From NCBI GenBank assembly GCA_946480925.1, contig CAMLLU010000044.1:1-48177 (forward strand): a stretch of 48,177 bases of DNA. The letters run 5' to 3'. Source of the DNA: an uncultured Rivibacter sp. GTDB lineage: Bacteria > Pseudomonadota > Gammaproteobacteria > Burkholderiales > Burkholderiaceae. A program made the position numbers and the translations under genes. Position 1 is the stretch's first letter. Each line of letters opens with the position of its first letter. Under the pieces are notes generated by a model that was given only the letters and a program-made list of their open reading frames with translations, did not search any database and was not told the DNA's origin. Positions 7,149 to 16,095 of the stretch are shown piece by piece.

Positions 7149-8453
7149 TCAACGCTCCTCGAACCGCCCCCATTGCCCGTTCACGTTGACCGGGCTGCAT
7201 TCAGGCGTGTAGGGCGGGCGGCGCGCCTCGCAGTCGGACAGTGCCTCCATCAAGGCGGCTTCGAGCGAGGGCTTGCCCGCGGCGAAGCCCCAGCCGCCGT
7301 GCGACGAGGTGGCGAACACCTTGTGGGTTTGCGCGCCCTGGTACTGGCTTTCGAAGGCGGCCTTGGCCTCGCCGGAGGGCAGCATGGTGGCGGCCATGGC
7401 CTGGGCTGCGGCCTGTTCGTTCTGCAGTGCAGGGTTGTCGGAAAGCCCTTCGCCCTGTTTGTCGTAGTACTCGACGAACGATTGCATCGCAACGCCGAGC
7501 GACAGGCAGAACACCACGATCGACACGGCGAGCTTCACCCAGCTGCCCTTGGGCGGTTCGTCGCCGTGGTCGTTCGAACCGTTGGTGCCCGGCAGCAACG
7601 CCACCACCAGGCCCATCACGTTGCCCAGGTAAGGCACCAGCATCAGGCCACTCCACCAGCCGCTGCGGTTGAAGTCGTGCAGCCGCAGCACCGACAGGCG
7701 GACCGAAGCGAGCATGACCACCAGCATGCCCAGGGTGAAGAGCACGAACCCGCTCACGTTCAGGTGCTTCATCAGGTAGAGCGTGAGCAACACCATCGCC
7801 GTGAACAGCACGAAGCCGGCCGTCATGTAGCGCAGCCGCCCGATGCGGCCTGAAAAGCTGATGCCCCAGGTGGCTGCGGATTCTTCGCCTGAGCTGGCAG
7901 CCGCCAGCTCACCCACCGGTGCAAGCCCGCGCTTCGCGCGCCACTCGGCCTGTCTTGCCTCACGGGCCTCGCGCTCGGCCTCTTCCTTGGCCGCAATGCC
8001 CATCGGCATGTTGGTGGCGCAGGCGCGGCAGAGGATGCGCTTGGACTGGCGCTCACCGCAGGTGGGGCAGACGATCTCTTCTTCGGCGGGGGTCGTGGTC
8101 GCAGCCACGGTGGCCACCGCCGCAGGGGCCTGGGGCAGGAGCGTCGGGGCGGCCGGGGCCTGCGGGGTCGGCGCAGCAGCAGGCTTCACTGGCGCGGCCA
8201 CGTTGGCAACGGCGGGCTGCGGTGCATCGGGCTCGACATGCAGCCTGGCGCCGATCTTGGCCAGGTGCTGCACGTAGCGTTCGGCTTCGGCGCGCGTCAC
8301 CGCGCGCTTGAGCACGCGGCGCGCGCCTGAAAAGAGCTGTGCTCGCTTTGCCTCGTCCAGCTTGAGCAGTTCGCCGAGTCGGCGCTGCACGTCGTCGCGT
8401 TGGAAGCCGTCGAGGATCTCGCCGAAGAAGACGAGCTGCACGGAGTCGTTCAT
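7149..8453 (-). CDS. DUF805 membrane protein with N-terminal cytoplasmic domain and zinc-ribbon
   Basis: A 434-residue protein with three parts. Residues 1-80 form a small domain (VFFGEILDGFQRDDVQRRLG ... AERYVQHLAKIGARL) seen in several Gram-negative membrane proteins. An Ala/Pro-rich linker leads to a four-cysteine ribbon, CPTCGERQSKRILCRAC, near residue 130-150. Residues 195-330 are a DUF805 module with about four membrane segments (starting at FSGRIGRLRYMTAGFVLF and including LRLHDFNRSGWW). The periplasmic or cytoplasmic tail ends at FEER. Function of DUF805 proteins is not known. It converges on the AraC gene with a three-base gap. Confidence 0.8.
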   Translation of the reverse strand: MNDSVQLVFFGEILDGFQRDDVQRRLGELLKLDEAKRAQLFSGARRVLKRAVTRAEAERYVQHLAKIGARLHVEPDAPQPAVANVAAPVKPAAAPTPQAPAAPTLLPQAPAAVATVAATTTPAEEEIVCPTCGERQSKRILCRACATNMPMGIAAKEEAEREAREARQAEWRAKRGLAPVGELAAASSGEESAATWGISFSGRIGRLRYMTAGFVLFTAMVLLTLYLMKHLNVSGFVLFTLGMLVVMLASVRLSVLRLHDFNRSGWWSGLMLVPYLGNVMGLVVALLPGTNGSNDHGDEPPKGSWVKLAVSIVVFCLSLGVAMQSFVEYYDKQGEGLSDNPALQNEQAAAQAMAATMLPSGEAKAAFESQYQGAQTHKVFATSSHGGWGFAAGKPSLEAALMEALSDCEARRPPYTPECSPVNVNGQWGRFEER

Positions 8454-8540
8454 AGAAGTTGGGCTGGCCGCAGTGGCGGCGGATTATCCCGAGCGTAGCG
8501 GTGCCTACGCGCCCCCCAAACGTGCGATGGGAATACTTCA

Positions 8541-8572
8541 CGAAAACGGCCCGCGCGTTGCTGCGGGCCGTT
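8541..8572 (-). terminator. Rho-independent terminator of the fds operon
   Basis: A perfect 10-bp stem, AACGGCCCGC (8545-8554) with GCGGGCCGTT (8563-8572), and an 8-base loop. Read on the minus strand it is followed by TTTTCG. It lies 27 bases after the fdsD stop codon, so it would end the formate dehydrogenase transcript. Confidence 0.75.
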
Positions 8573-8598
8573 GCTGTGCGGCGGCTTGTGCGCGGTGG

Positions 8599-8823
8599 CT
8601 ATTGCAGCGTCGCGCGGTGTTCCTGCAGCGCCTGCAGCACGAGTTCAGAGAGCCCTTCGCCCTTTTGCTGCTCCACGTGCGCCAGCAGCTGCCGGCGCAT
8701 GCGCGGGTCCCAGAACTTGCGGATGTGGGTGGCCACGCCTTGCATGGCCTCTTGCTGGTCGGGCATGGCCTGGAAGAACTCGCCGATGCGGTTGGCCATG
8801 TGCACGAGGTTGTTCAGGTCCAT
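8599..8823 (-). CDS. fdsD: Formate dehydrogenase delta subunit
   Basis: A 74-residue protein matching the small FdsD family (MDLNNLVHMANRIGEFFQAM at the start, RKFWDPRMRRQLLAHVEQ in the middle). In Cupriavidus the fdsGBACD operon encodes the soluble NAD-dependent molybdenum formate dehydrogenase; FdsD is needed for assembly or activity of the complex. The gene is last in the operon, 16 bases after fdhD/fdsC, and is followed by a terminator hairpin. The ATG at 8823 begins exactly at the family's N-terminus. Confidence 0.9.
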   Translation of the reverse strand: MDLNNLVHMANRIGEFFQAMPDQQEAMQGVATHIRKFWDPRMRRQLLAHVEQQKGEGLSELVLQALQEHRATLQ

Positions 8824-8839
8824 GAGATCACGCTGAAGG

Positions 8840-9664
8840 TCATGCTGAAGGAAGTCCGAATCGTTCGGGGAAGGTGTAGGCCACGAAGTCCTGCCCGCGG
8901 GCGAAGCCGGCCAGCGCCAGGCCTGCGCAGCGTGCCGTGTTGACCGCCAGCGCGGTGGGGGCCGACACGGCCACGAGCATGGGCGCACCGGCCATCGCAG
9001 CCTTTTGCACCATCTCGAAACTGGCGCGGCTGGTGATGCAGAAGAAGCCCCGGGTCGCATCGACCTTGGCCCGCACCATCGCTCCCACCAGCTTGTCGAG
9101 CGCGTTGTGGCGGCCGATGTCTTCGCGCACGAGTTGCACGTCTCCCGCGGGGCCGCACCACGCGGCCGCGTGCACGGCGCCGGTGGCTTGCTGCAGCTGC
9201 TGGAATTCGCCGATCGAAGCGAGCGCACGGCGCAAGGCCGCGGGTTCCACGCTCAGTGCGCTGGTGGCGGCTGGCGGCAGCGTGCGCTGCACCTGCTCCA
9301 GGCTTTCGGCCCCGCACAGCCCGCAGCCGGTGCGGCCGGCGAGGTTGCGGCGCCGTTCCTTGAGGCGGAACTCGCAGGCGCTGGCCACCTGCAGCTGCAC
9401 CGCAATGCCTTCCGGCGTGTCTTCCACCTCCACGCCGTACAGCTCGCCGGGCCGCTCCAGCAGGCCTTCGGTGAGCGCGAAGCCGAGCGCAAAGTCTTCC
9501 AGGTCGGCAGGCGTGGCCAGCATCACCGCGAACGAGATGCCGTTGAACACGAGCGCGACCGGCGTTTCCTCGGCCAGCCGGTCGTGCACGCGGCGGCTCT
9601 TGCCGTCGCGGTAGGCGGTCACGTCGGCCGACGCTGCGGCCGGGTGGTTCTCGATGGGCGTCAC
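8840..9664 (-). CDS. fdhD: FdhD/FdsC sulfurtransferase-type accessory protein for formate dehydrogenase
   Basis: A protein of 274 residues from the chosen start. FdhD passes sulfur from a cysteine desulfurase to the molybdenum cofactor that is inserted into the formate dehydrogenase large subunit. Visible signatures: RTGCGLCGAESL with the sulfur-carrying CxxC loop, ETPVALVFNGISFAVML, EGLLERPGEL, REDIGRHNALDKLVG, and FFCITSRASFEMVQKAA. I chose the GTG at 9664, whose GTGA overlaps the fdsA stop codon; an in-frame ATG at 9754 would add 30 residues inside fdsA. Position between fdsA and fdsD matches fdsC of the canonical operon. Confidence 0.9.
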   Translation of the reverse strand: MTPIENHPAAASADVTAYRDGKSRRVHDRLAEETPVALVFNGISFAVMLATPADLEDFALGFALTEGLLERPGELYGVEVEDTPEGIAVQLQVASACEFRLKERRRNLAGRTGCGLCGAESLEQVQRTLPPAATSALSVEPAALRRALASIGEFQQLQQATGAVHAAAWCGPAGDVQLVREDIGRHNALDKLVGAMVRAKVDATRGFFCITSRASFEMVQKAAMAGAPMLVAVSAPTALAVNTARCAGLALAGFARGQDFVAYTFPERFGLPSA

Positions 9665-12549
9665 TTGTTGGCCACGACCTCTTGCGTCTGGGAAGAAGCC
9701 TTCGCCAGCAGGTCGAGCTGCTGGTGGTTGAAGGCTTCGTACTGGCGTTGCCATTCTGAAGGCTGCGCCACCGGCATCACCTGCACCGCGGTCACCTTGT
9801 ACTCAGGGCAGTTGGTGGCCCAGTCGGAGCTGTCGGTGGTAATGACGTTGGCGCCCGACTCGGGGAAGTGGAAGGTGGTGTACACCACGCCCGGCTGCAT
9901 GCGCTCGCTCACCACGGCGCGCAGCACCGTCTGCCCCGCGCGGCTTTCGATGCCCACCCAGTCGCCCGTCTTGACGCCGCGGTCTTCGGCGTCCTGCGGG
10001 TGGATCTCGAGCCGGTCTTCGTCGTGCCACATGTTGTTGGCGGTGCGCCGCGTCTGCGCGCCCACGTTGTACTGGCTCAGGATGCGCCCGGTGGTCAGCA
10101 GCAGCGGGTACTTGCGCGTGACCTTCTCTTCGCTCGGCACGTACTGCGTGATGAAGAAGCGGCCCTTGCCGCGCACGAAGCGGCCCACGTGCATGATGGA
10201 TGTGCCGGCCTCTTCGGTGCTTTCGTTGCAGGGCCACTGCACGCTGCCCAGGCGGTCGATCTTCTCGAAGCTCACGCCGGCGAAGCTGGGCGTGAGCGCG
10301 GCGATCTCGTCCATGATCTGCGACGGGTGTTCATACGCCATGGGGTAGCCCAGCGCGTTCGAGAGCTTCACCGTCGCTTCCCAGTCGCCCACGCCCGAAA
10401 GCGGCTCCATCACCTTGCGCACGCGCGAGATGCGGCGCTCGGCGTTGGTGAAGGTGCCGTCCTTTTCGAGGAACGAAGAGCCGGGCAGGAACACGTGTGC
10501 GTACTTGGCCGTTTCGTTCAGGAAGATGTCCTGCACCACCAGGCATTCCATGGCCGAAAGGGCCGCGGTGACGTGCTGCGTGTTGGGGTCGGACTGCACG
10601 ATGTCTTCGCCTTGGCAATACAGCCCCTTGAAGCTGCCGTCGAGCGCGGCCTCGAACATGTTGGGAATGCGCAGACCCGGCTCGGGGTTGAGTGTCACGC
10701 CCCAGGCGGCGTCGAACTGCGCGCGCACGGTGCTGTCGGAAATGTGGCGGTAGCCGGGCAGCTCGTGAGGGAAGGAGCCCATGTCGCAGGAGCCCTGCAC
10801 GTTGTTCTGGCCGCGCAGCGGGTTCACGCCCACACCTTCGCGGCCCACGTTGCCGGTGGCCATGGCGAGGTTGGCAATGCCCATCACCATGGTGGAACCC
10901 TGCGCGTGTTCGGTCACGCCCAGGCCGTAGTAGATGGCGCTGTTGGGGCGCTGAGCACCGAGCTGGCCTTGTGCGTTGCCCGTGGCGTAGAGCCGCGCGG
11001 CGCCGCGCACCAGCTCGGCCGGCACGCCTGTGGCGGCTTCCAGTGCTTCGGGCGAGTTCTCGGGGCGCGACACGAACTCGCGCCATTCGGCAAAGCTCTT
11101 GCTGTCGCAGCGCTCGGCCACGTAGGCCTCGTCGAGCAGGCCTTCGGTGGCGATCACGTGCGCGATCGCGGTGATGGCGGCCACGTTGGTGCCCGGCCGC
11201 AGCGCGAGGTGGAAGTCGGCCTTCACGTGCGTGCCACTCACGAGGTCGATCTTGCGCGGGTCCAGCACGATGAGCTTGGCGCCTTCACGCAGGCGCCGCT
11301 TCATGCGCGAGGCGAACACCGGGTGCGCATCGCTCGGGTTGGCGCCGATCACCATGATCACGTCGGACTTCTCGACCGACTTGAAGGTCTGCGTGCCGGC
11401 CGAGGTGCCGAAGGTCTGGTTGAGGCCATAGCCCGTGGGGGAGTGGCACACGCGGGCACAGGTGTCGACGTTGTTGTTGCCGAAGGCCGCGCGCACCAGC
11501 TTCTGCACGAGGTAGGTTTCTTCATTCGTGCAGCGCGAGGAGGTGATGCCACCGATCGAGTCGCGCCCGTACTTGGCCTGCAGCCGCTTGAACTCGCTGG
11601 CGGCGTAGTCGATGGCTTCGTCCCAGCTCACCTCCTGCCACGGGTCGGTGATCTTCCTGCGGATCATCGGCTTGGTGATGCGGTCCTGGTGAGTGGCATA
11701 GCCCCACGCGAAGCGGCCTTTCACGCAGGCGTGCCCTTCGTTGGCCTTGCCGTTCTTCCACGGCGTCATGCGAACGACCTGGCCGCCTTTGATTTCGGCC
11801 TTGAAGCTGCAGCCCACGCCGCAGTAGGCGCAGGTGGTGACAGCGCTGCGTTCGGGCATGCCGAGCGACACCACGGTCTTTTCGATCAGCGAGCCGGTGG
11901 GGCAGGCCTGCACGCAGGCGCCGCAGCTCACGCATTCGCTGTCGATGAAAGGCTCGTGCTGGCTGGCCGACACGCGCGACTCGAAGCCGCGGCCTTCGAT
12001 GGTGAGCGCGAAGGTGCCCTGCGTTTCTTCGCAGGCGCGCACGCAGCGGTTGCACACGATGCACTTGGCCGGGTCGTGCACGAAGTAGGGGTTCGATTCG
12101 TCCTTCTTGTCGTGCAGGTGGTTGTGCCCGGCGAGCCCATAGCGCACGGTGTCCACGCCAGTGGCCTTCACCATGTCGAGCATCTCAGTCTCGGGGCCCT
12201 GCAAGGCCTCCGGTGGAAAGTCCGAGAGGTACAGCTCCATCACGTTGTGGCGCAGCTTCTCGAGCTTTTCGCTTTGCGTGTGCACCACCATGCCGGCCTC
12301 GGCGGGCGTGGTGCATGAGGCGGGGAAGCCCCGGCGGCCGTCGATTTCCACCAGGCACAGGCGGCAGGAGCCCCAGGCCTTGAGGCTGTCGGTGGCGCAC
12401 AGCTTGGGCACGCCGATGCCGGCCTCGGCGGCCGCGCGCATCAGCGAGGTGCCGGCCGGCACGGTGATCTCGCGGCCGTCGATCTGCAGCGTGACCTGCT
12501 GCGCGGAGTCGCTCTTGGGCGTGCCGTAGTCGATGTCGATCTCGTTCAT
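9661..12549 (-). CDS. fdsA: NAD-dependent formate dehydrogenase alpha subunit (Mo-bisMGD)
   Basis: A 962-residue catalytic subunit that oxidises formate to CO2. Domain order: N-terminal 2Fe-2S ferredoxin domain (SLKAWGSCRLCLVEIDGRRG), a His/Cys-ligated cluster region (CIVCNRCVRACEE), a two-cluster ferredoxin domain (CVSCGACVQACPTGSL), the 4Fe-4S start of the molybdopterin domain (TTCAYCGVGCSF), then the large Mo-bisMGD domain with RVCHSPTGYGLN near the active site, and the C-terminal dinucleotide-binding domain (EIHPQDAEDRGVKTGDWV). The ATG at 12549 overlaps the fdsB stop (ATGA), showing translational coupling. Cytoplasmic; no Tat signal. Confidence 0.95.
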   Translation of the reverse strand: MNEIDIDYGTPKSDSAQQVTLQIDGREITVPAGTSLMRAAAEAGIGVPKLCATDSLKAWGSCRLCLVEIDGRRGFPASCTTPAEAGMVVHTQSEKLEKLRHNVMELYLSDFPPEALQGPETEMLDMVKATGVDTVRYGLAGHNHLHDKKDESNPYFVHDPAKCIVCNRCVRACEETQGTFALTIEGRGFESRVSASQHEPFIDSECVSCGACVQACPTGSLIEKTVVSLGMPERSAVTTCAYCGVGCSFKAEIKGGQVVRMTPWKNGKANEGHACVKGRFAWGYATHQDRITKPMIRRKITDPWQEVSWDEAIDYAASEFKRLQAKYGRDSIGGITSSRCTNEETYLVQKLVRAAFGNNNVDTCARVCHSPTGYGLNQTFGTSAGTQTFKSVEKSDVIMVIGANPSDAHPVFASRMKRRLREGAKLIVLDPRKIDLVSGTHVKADFHLALRPGTNVAAITAIAHVIATEGLLDEAYVAERCDSKSFAEWREFVSRPENSPEALEAATGVPAELVRGAARLYATGNAQGQLGAQRPNSAIYYGLGVTEHAQGSTMVMGIANLAMATGNVGREGVGVNPLRGQNNVQGSCDMGSFPHELPGYRHISDSTVRAQFDAAWGVTLNPEPGLRIPNMFEAALDGSFKGLYCQGEDIVQSDPNTQHVTAALSAMECLVVQDIFLNETAKYAHVFLPGSSFLEKDGTFTNAERRISRVRKVMEPLSGVGDWEATVKLSNALGYPMAYEHPSQIMDEIAALTPSFAGVSFEKIDRLGSVQWPCNESTEEAGTSIMHVGRFVRGKGRFFITQYVPSEEKVTRKYPLLLTTGRILSQYNVGAQTRRTANNMWHDEDRLEIHPQDAEDRGVKTGDWVGIESRAGQTVLRAVVSERMQPGVVYTTFHFPESGANVITTDSSDWATNCPEYKVTAVQVMPVAQPSEWQRQYEAFNHQQLDLLAKASSQTQEVVANK

Positions 12550-14078
12550 AGCCCGAAGTCCTGTGGGTAGTGGTTGAGCGCCGAGCGCACGGGGTAGGGC
12601 GTCATGCCGCCCATGGCGCACAGGCTGCCTTGTTCCATGGTGTCGCACAGCTCGCGCAGCAGCGCCACCTGCTGCGTGCGCTCACCGCCGGAGATGATGC
12701 GGTCAATGACCTCCACGCCGCGCGTGGAGCCGATGCGGCAGGGCGTGCATTTGCCGCAAGACTCGATGGCGCAGAACTCCATCGCATAGCGTGCGAGCTT
12801 GGCCATGTCGGCCGTGTCGTCATGCACGACGATGCCGCCGTGCCCCAGCACCGCGCCCATCGCGGCATAGGCTTCGTAGTCGAGCGGCACGTCCCATTTG
12901 TCGGGCGGCACGTAGGCGCCCAGCGGGCCACCCACCTGCACCGCCTTGATGGGCCGCCCCGAGCGGCTGCCGCCGCCGAAGTCGTAGAGCAGTTCGCGCA
13001 GCGTCACGCCGAAGGGCACCTCCACCAGCCCGCCGTGCAGGATGTTGCCGGCCAGCTGGAAGGGCAGCGTGCCGGTGGATCGGCCCATGCCGAGCGCCTT
13101 GTAGGCCGCGGCACCGTGCTCCAGCACCATGGGCACGCTCGAGAAGGTGATCACGTTGTTCACCACCGTCGGCTGGCCGAAGAGCCCCACCATGGCCGGC
13201 ACCGGTGGCTTGGCGCGCACAATGCCGCGCCTGCCTTCCAGGCTTTCGAGCATGGCGGTCTCTTCGCCGCACACGTAGGAGCCCGCGCCCATGCGCACTT
13301 CGAGGTGGAAGGCCCGGCCCGAGCCTGCGACGTTGCTGCCCAGCCAGCCAGCGGCGGTGGCACGCTCGATGGCCTCGTTCATCGTCTTCACGGCGTGCGG
13401 ATATTCGGAGCGCACGTAGATGTAACCCTGCGCGGCGCCCACCGCGAGTGCGGCGATCGTCATGCCCTCGATGAGCATGTACGGGTCGCCTTCCATCGTC
13501 ATGCGGTCGGAGAAGGTGCCGGAGTCGCCTTCGTCCGCATTGCAGACCACGTACTTCTGTGGGGCTGGCGTGTTGAGCACCGTCTTCCACTTGATGCCGG
13601 CCGGGAAGGCCGCACCACCGCGGCCGCGCAGGCCGGAGTCGAACACTTCCTGCACCACGGCGGCGGGCTCCATGCCGATGGCGCGCTTCAATCCGGCCCA
13701 ACCACCGTGGGCTTCGAAGTCCGTAAGCGACAGCGGGTCGGTGACGCCCATGCGCTTGAACACGTGGCGCTGCTGCCTGGCAAGGTAGGGAATGGACTCG
13801 GTGGGGCCGAGGCACAGCTCGTGGGCGCCCCCTTGCAGCAGGCCGGCCTTCAGCAGCTTGGGCACGTCTTCAGGCGCGACCGGCCCGTAGGCGATGCGGC
13901 CGGCCGGCGTTTCCACCTCGACCAGCGGCTCCAGCCAGAAGAGGCCACGCGAGCCGTTGCGTACCAGCTCCACGTCGTGGCCACGCTTGGTGCATTCGGC
14001 GAGCAGCTTTTCGGCCACGGCATCGGCACCGAGTGCCAGTGCGGTTGCGTCGCGGGGAACGTAGACCTTGATGCTCAT
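12546..14078 (-). CDS. fdsB: NAD-dependent formate dehydrogenase beta subunit (NuoF-like)
   Basis: A 510-residue diaphorase subunit that takes electrons from FdsA and reduces NAD+. It has an N-terminal thioredoxin-like domain (residues 1-100), then the NuoF-type core: NAD/FMN motif GLRGRGGAAFPAGIKW, NADEGDSGTFSDR, GAGSYVCGEETAMLESLEG, and the 4Fe-4S motif SCGKCTPCRIGSTRG near the C-terminus. The gene overlaps fdsG by four bases upstream and fdsA downstream. Confidence 0.95.
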   Translation of the reverse strand: MSIKVYVPRDATALALGADAVAEKLLAECTKRGHDVELVRNGSRGLFWLEPLVEVETPAGRIAYGPVAPEDVPKLLKAGLLQGGAHELCLGPTESIPYLARQQRHVFKRMGVTDPLSLTDFEAHGGWAGLKRAIGMEPAAVVQEVFDSGLRGRGGAAFPAGIKWKTVLNTPAPQKYVVCNADEGDSGTFSDRMTMEGDPYMLIEGMTIAALAVGAAQGYIYVRSEYPHAVKTMNEAIERATAAGWLGSNVAGSGRAFHLEVRMGAGSYVCGEETAMLESLEGRRGIVRAKPPVPAMVGLFGQPTVVNNVITFSSVPMVLEHGAAAYKALGMGRSTGTLPFQLAGNILHGGLVEVPFGVTLRELLYDFGGGSRSGRPIKAVQVGGPLGAYVPPDKWDVPLDYEAYAAMGAVLGHGGIVVHDDTADMAKLARYAMEFCAIESCGKCTPCRIGSTRGVEVIDRIISGGERTQQVALLRELCDTMEQGSLCAMGGMTPYPVRSALNHYPQDFGL

Positions 14079-14557
14079 TGGCCTTGCTCCAATGCCTTGA
14101 TCAGGCGATCGAACTTCTGCGGCGTCATCTGCGCATGCAGCTGGTCACCCACCATCACCGCGGGCGACACGGCGCACAGGCCCAGGCAGTACACCGGCTC
14201 CAGCGTGTAGGCGCCGTCGCCGCGCGTGTGGTGTTCCTGGCAGTGCAGCGTGCGCTCCACGTGGGCCAGCAGCGCATCGGCACCGCAGGCCTTGCACGAC
14301 TCGGCGCGGCACACCTGCACCACCGTGCGCCCCGGCGGCGTGCTGCGGAAGTGGTGGTAGTAGCTGATGACGCCGTGCACCTCGGCACGCGAGAGGTTCA
14401 TGCCCGCCGCGATGGTGGGCACCGCATCGGGCGGTATGTGCCCGAGTTCGTCTTGCACCGCATGCAGCAGCGGCAGCAGGCCGCCCGGCACCTGCCGGAA
14501 GCGGTCGACCAGTTGCTCGACCAGTTCGATGGTCGGCACGGCTTGTGGCATGTTCAT
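14075..14557 (-). CDS. fdsG: NAD-dependent formate dehydrogenase gamma subunit (NuoE-like)
   Basis: A 160-residue thioredoxin-like 2Fe-2S subunit. The four ligand cysteines are in VCRAESCKACG and YCLGLCAVSP. The preceding helical part, VISYYHHFRSTPPG, is typical of NuoE/FdsG. It is the first gene of the operon; its end overlaps fdsB by four bases. The start is uncertain: ATGs at 14587, 14557 and 14551 are in frame and none has a clear Shine-Dalgarno sequence; I take 14557. Confidence 0.9.
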   Translation of the reverse strand: MNMPQAVPTIELVEQLVDRFRQVPGGLLPLLHAVQDELGHIPPDAVPTIAAGMNLSRAEVHGVISYYHHFRSTPPGRTVVQVCRAESCKACGADALLAHVERTLHCQEHHTRGDGAYTLEPVYCLGLCAVSPAVMVGDQLHAQMTPQKFDRLIKALEQGQ

Positions 14558-14657
14558 CTGTGGGGTTCGTTTATGTGGGGCGGGCATAAGAACGGCCCGA
14601 GCCCCTGAGCGCCAATCTACGTGCGCTCGGTGTCAACCGCAATATGACGAGGTGCTC

Positions 14658-14682
14658 AGGAGGCTTATGCTGCTGGCCTCTT
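14658..14682. promoter_or_regulatory. Imperfect inverted repeat in the divergent fds promoter region
   Basis: AGGAGGC (14658-14664) and GCCTCTT (14676-14682) form an inverted repeat (6 of 7 pairs) around an 11-base centre, 20 bases before the regulator gene and about 100 bases before fdsG. Spacing suits binding of a dimeric regulator such as the divergently encoded ModE-like protein. Short, so chance is possible. Confidence 0.3.
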
Positions 14683-14701
14683 AAGGGCTAACCCGCATTA
14701 G

Positions 14702-15799
14702 ATGCACAAGGTCTCGATCAAGCCGCAATGGACCATCCGCCAGCCCAGCGGCGAAAACCTCTCGCCGCGGCTGCTGGAGCTGCTGGCGCAGGTGCAGGAG
14801 TTCGGCAGCCTTTCCGGCGCCTGCCAGCACACCGGGGCTTCGTACCGCCATGCGTGGGACCTGGTGCGCCAGGGCGAGCTGCAGCTGGGCGTGCCGCTGC
14901 TGCACATGGAGCGCGGCAAGGGTTCGCGCCTCACGCCCCTGGGCGAAAAGCTGGTGTGGGCCGGCCACCGCATCGTGGCGCGGCTGTCGCCCGTGCTCGA
15001 CACGCTGGCCTCGGAGCTGGAGGTGGAGATCGAGCGCGTGATCGGCGCCGGGCAGCCGGCGATGCTGCGCGTGCATGCGAGCCACGGCTTCTCGATCGAG
15101 AAGCTGCTCGATGCGCTGGCGCGCGAGCAGGTGGCCGTGGAGCGCAAATACGTCGCGAGCCAGGAGGCCGCCGCTTCGTTGCACGACGGTGCCTGCGACC
15201 TGGCCGGCCTGCCCATTCCGCTGGGCGAGTTCGAGGAAAGGGCGGTGGCCCACTACGCCCGCTGGTTCGACTTTCGTGCCAGCCGCGTGATCCACGTGGC
15301 CACACGCCGCCAGGGCCTGATGGTGGCGCCGGGCAACCCGCTGAAGATCTACGACGTGCGCGACCTCACGCGCCCGGGCGTGCGCTTCATCAACCGCCAG
15401 CGCGGCTCGGGCACGCGCTTCCTGCTCGACTGCCTGCTGGAGCGAGAGGGCGTGGACGCCGACCGCATTGCCGGCTTCGAGCAGGGCGAACTCACGCACG
15501 CCGCGGTGGCCGCCTACGTGGCCAGCGGCATGGCCGACGTGGGGCTGGGCGTGGAGACACCGGCGCGCCACTTCAAGCTCGACTTCCTGCCCATTGCCAC
15601 CGAGTGCTACTTCCTGCTGTGCCACGAGCTGTCGCTCACCAAACCGGGCATCCAGGCCACGCTGGCCATCTTGCGCAGCGCCGCGTTCCAGAACGCGGTG
15701 AACAGCCTGCCGGGCTATCAGGCCTACAAGTGCGGGCAGATCGAGACGCTGCGGCAGGCGTTCCCGGCGTACAAGCCGAGGCGGGCGGCGGGGCGGTGA
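14702..15799 (+). CDS. ModE/LysR-like HTH regulator with substrate-binding domain, divergent from fds
   Basis: A 365-residue regulator. Residues 15-95 form a winged helix-turn-helix of the ModE N-terminal type (LSPRLLELLAQVQEFGSLSG, SYRHAWDLVRQGELQLG, RGKGSRLTPLGEKLVWAGHR). Residues 115-350 form a periplasmic-binding-protein-like sensor (LRVHASHGFSIEKLL, RFINRQRGSGTRFLLD, VASGMADVGLGVETPARHFK). This architecture is common beside molybdoenzyme operons in beta-proteobacteria, and divergent placement to fdsG indicates control of formate dehydrogenase. The effector could be formate, molybdate or another small anion. No Shine-Dalgarno sequence precedes the ATG. Confidence 0.85.
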   Translation: MHKVSIKPQWTIRQPSGENLSPRLLELLAQVQEFGSLSGACQHTGASYRHAWDLVRQGELQLGVPLLHMERGKGSRLTPLGEKLVWAGHRIVARLSPVLDTLASELEVEIERVIGAGQPAMLRVHASHGFSIEKLLDALAREQVAVERKYVASQEAAASLHDGACDLAGLPIPLGEFEERAVAHYARWFDFRASRVIHVATRRQGLMVAPGNPLKIYDVRDLTRPGVRFINRQRGSGTRFLLDCLLEREGVDADRIAGFEQGELTHAAVAAYVASGMADVGLGVETPARHFKLDFLPIATECYFLLCHELSLTKPGIQATLAILRSAAFQNAVNSLPGYQAYKCGQIETLRQAFPAYKPRRAAGR

Positions 15800-15832
15800 T
15801 GCGATTGCTGTTTTGACGGAGGGGCTTTTGTC

Positions 15833-16027
15833 GTGCGCGGCATCGGCCGGCAGCCCTGCACGCGGCAGGAGGCGCTGGACGGATCCGCTCCACTACAGCT
15901 CCACCGGCCGGAGCAAACCACGCTGTACCGCTTGGTGCAGCAGCACGCGGCCCGCTTCATCGCGCACACCGAGTCCTCGGCCGGCTTCGCAGCCACTTGC
16001 GCTGTCCTCAACGTCGAGGAAGCGTGA
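15833..16027 (+). pseudogene. IS91-type transposase N-terminal remnant
   Basis: A 64-codon fragment whose core HRPEQTTLYRLVQQHAARFI (roughly 15900-15962) is the signature start of zinc-binding IS91-family transposases; homologous reading continues only to about AHTESSAG and then degenerates into unrelated sequence and a stop. Full-length family members are several hundred residues. No intact transposase or terminal repeats are visible. It lies at the left edge of a region of different base composition, so it is probably a scar of a past insertion or rearrangement. Identification rests on recalled family sequence. Confidence 0.6.
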
Positions 16028-16095
16028 AGCATCTTGCTGATGACAGGACAAGATGCGCGGCGTATAACTCTTTGCGACAGCGAAAGGGAGCGGAG

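Noticed and set aside
9868..14210. Very long forward frames opposite fdsA and fdsB
   Set aside because: Antisense shadows of well-conserved formate dehydrogenase genes; rich in His, Arg and Ala and without ribosome sites.
12546..14557. Complex I subunits NuoE/NuoF
   Set aside because: Linked to fdsA, fdhD and fdsD in the fdsGBACD order and no other nuo genes are present.
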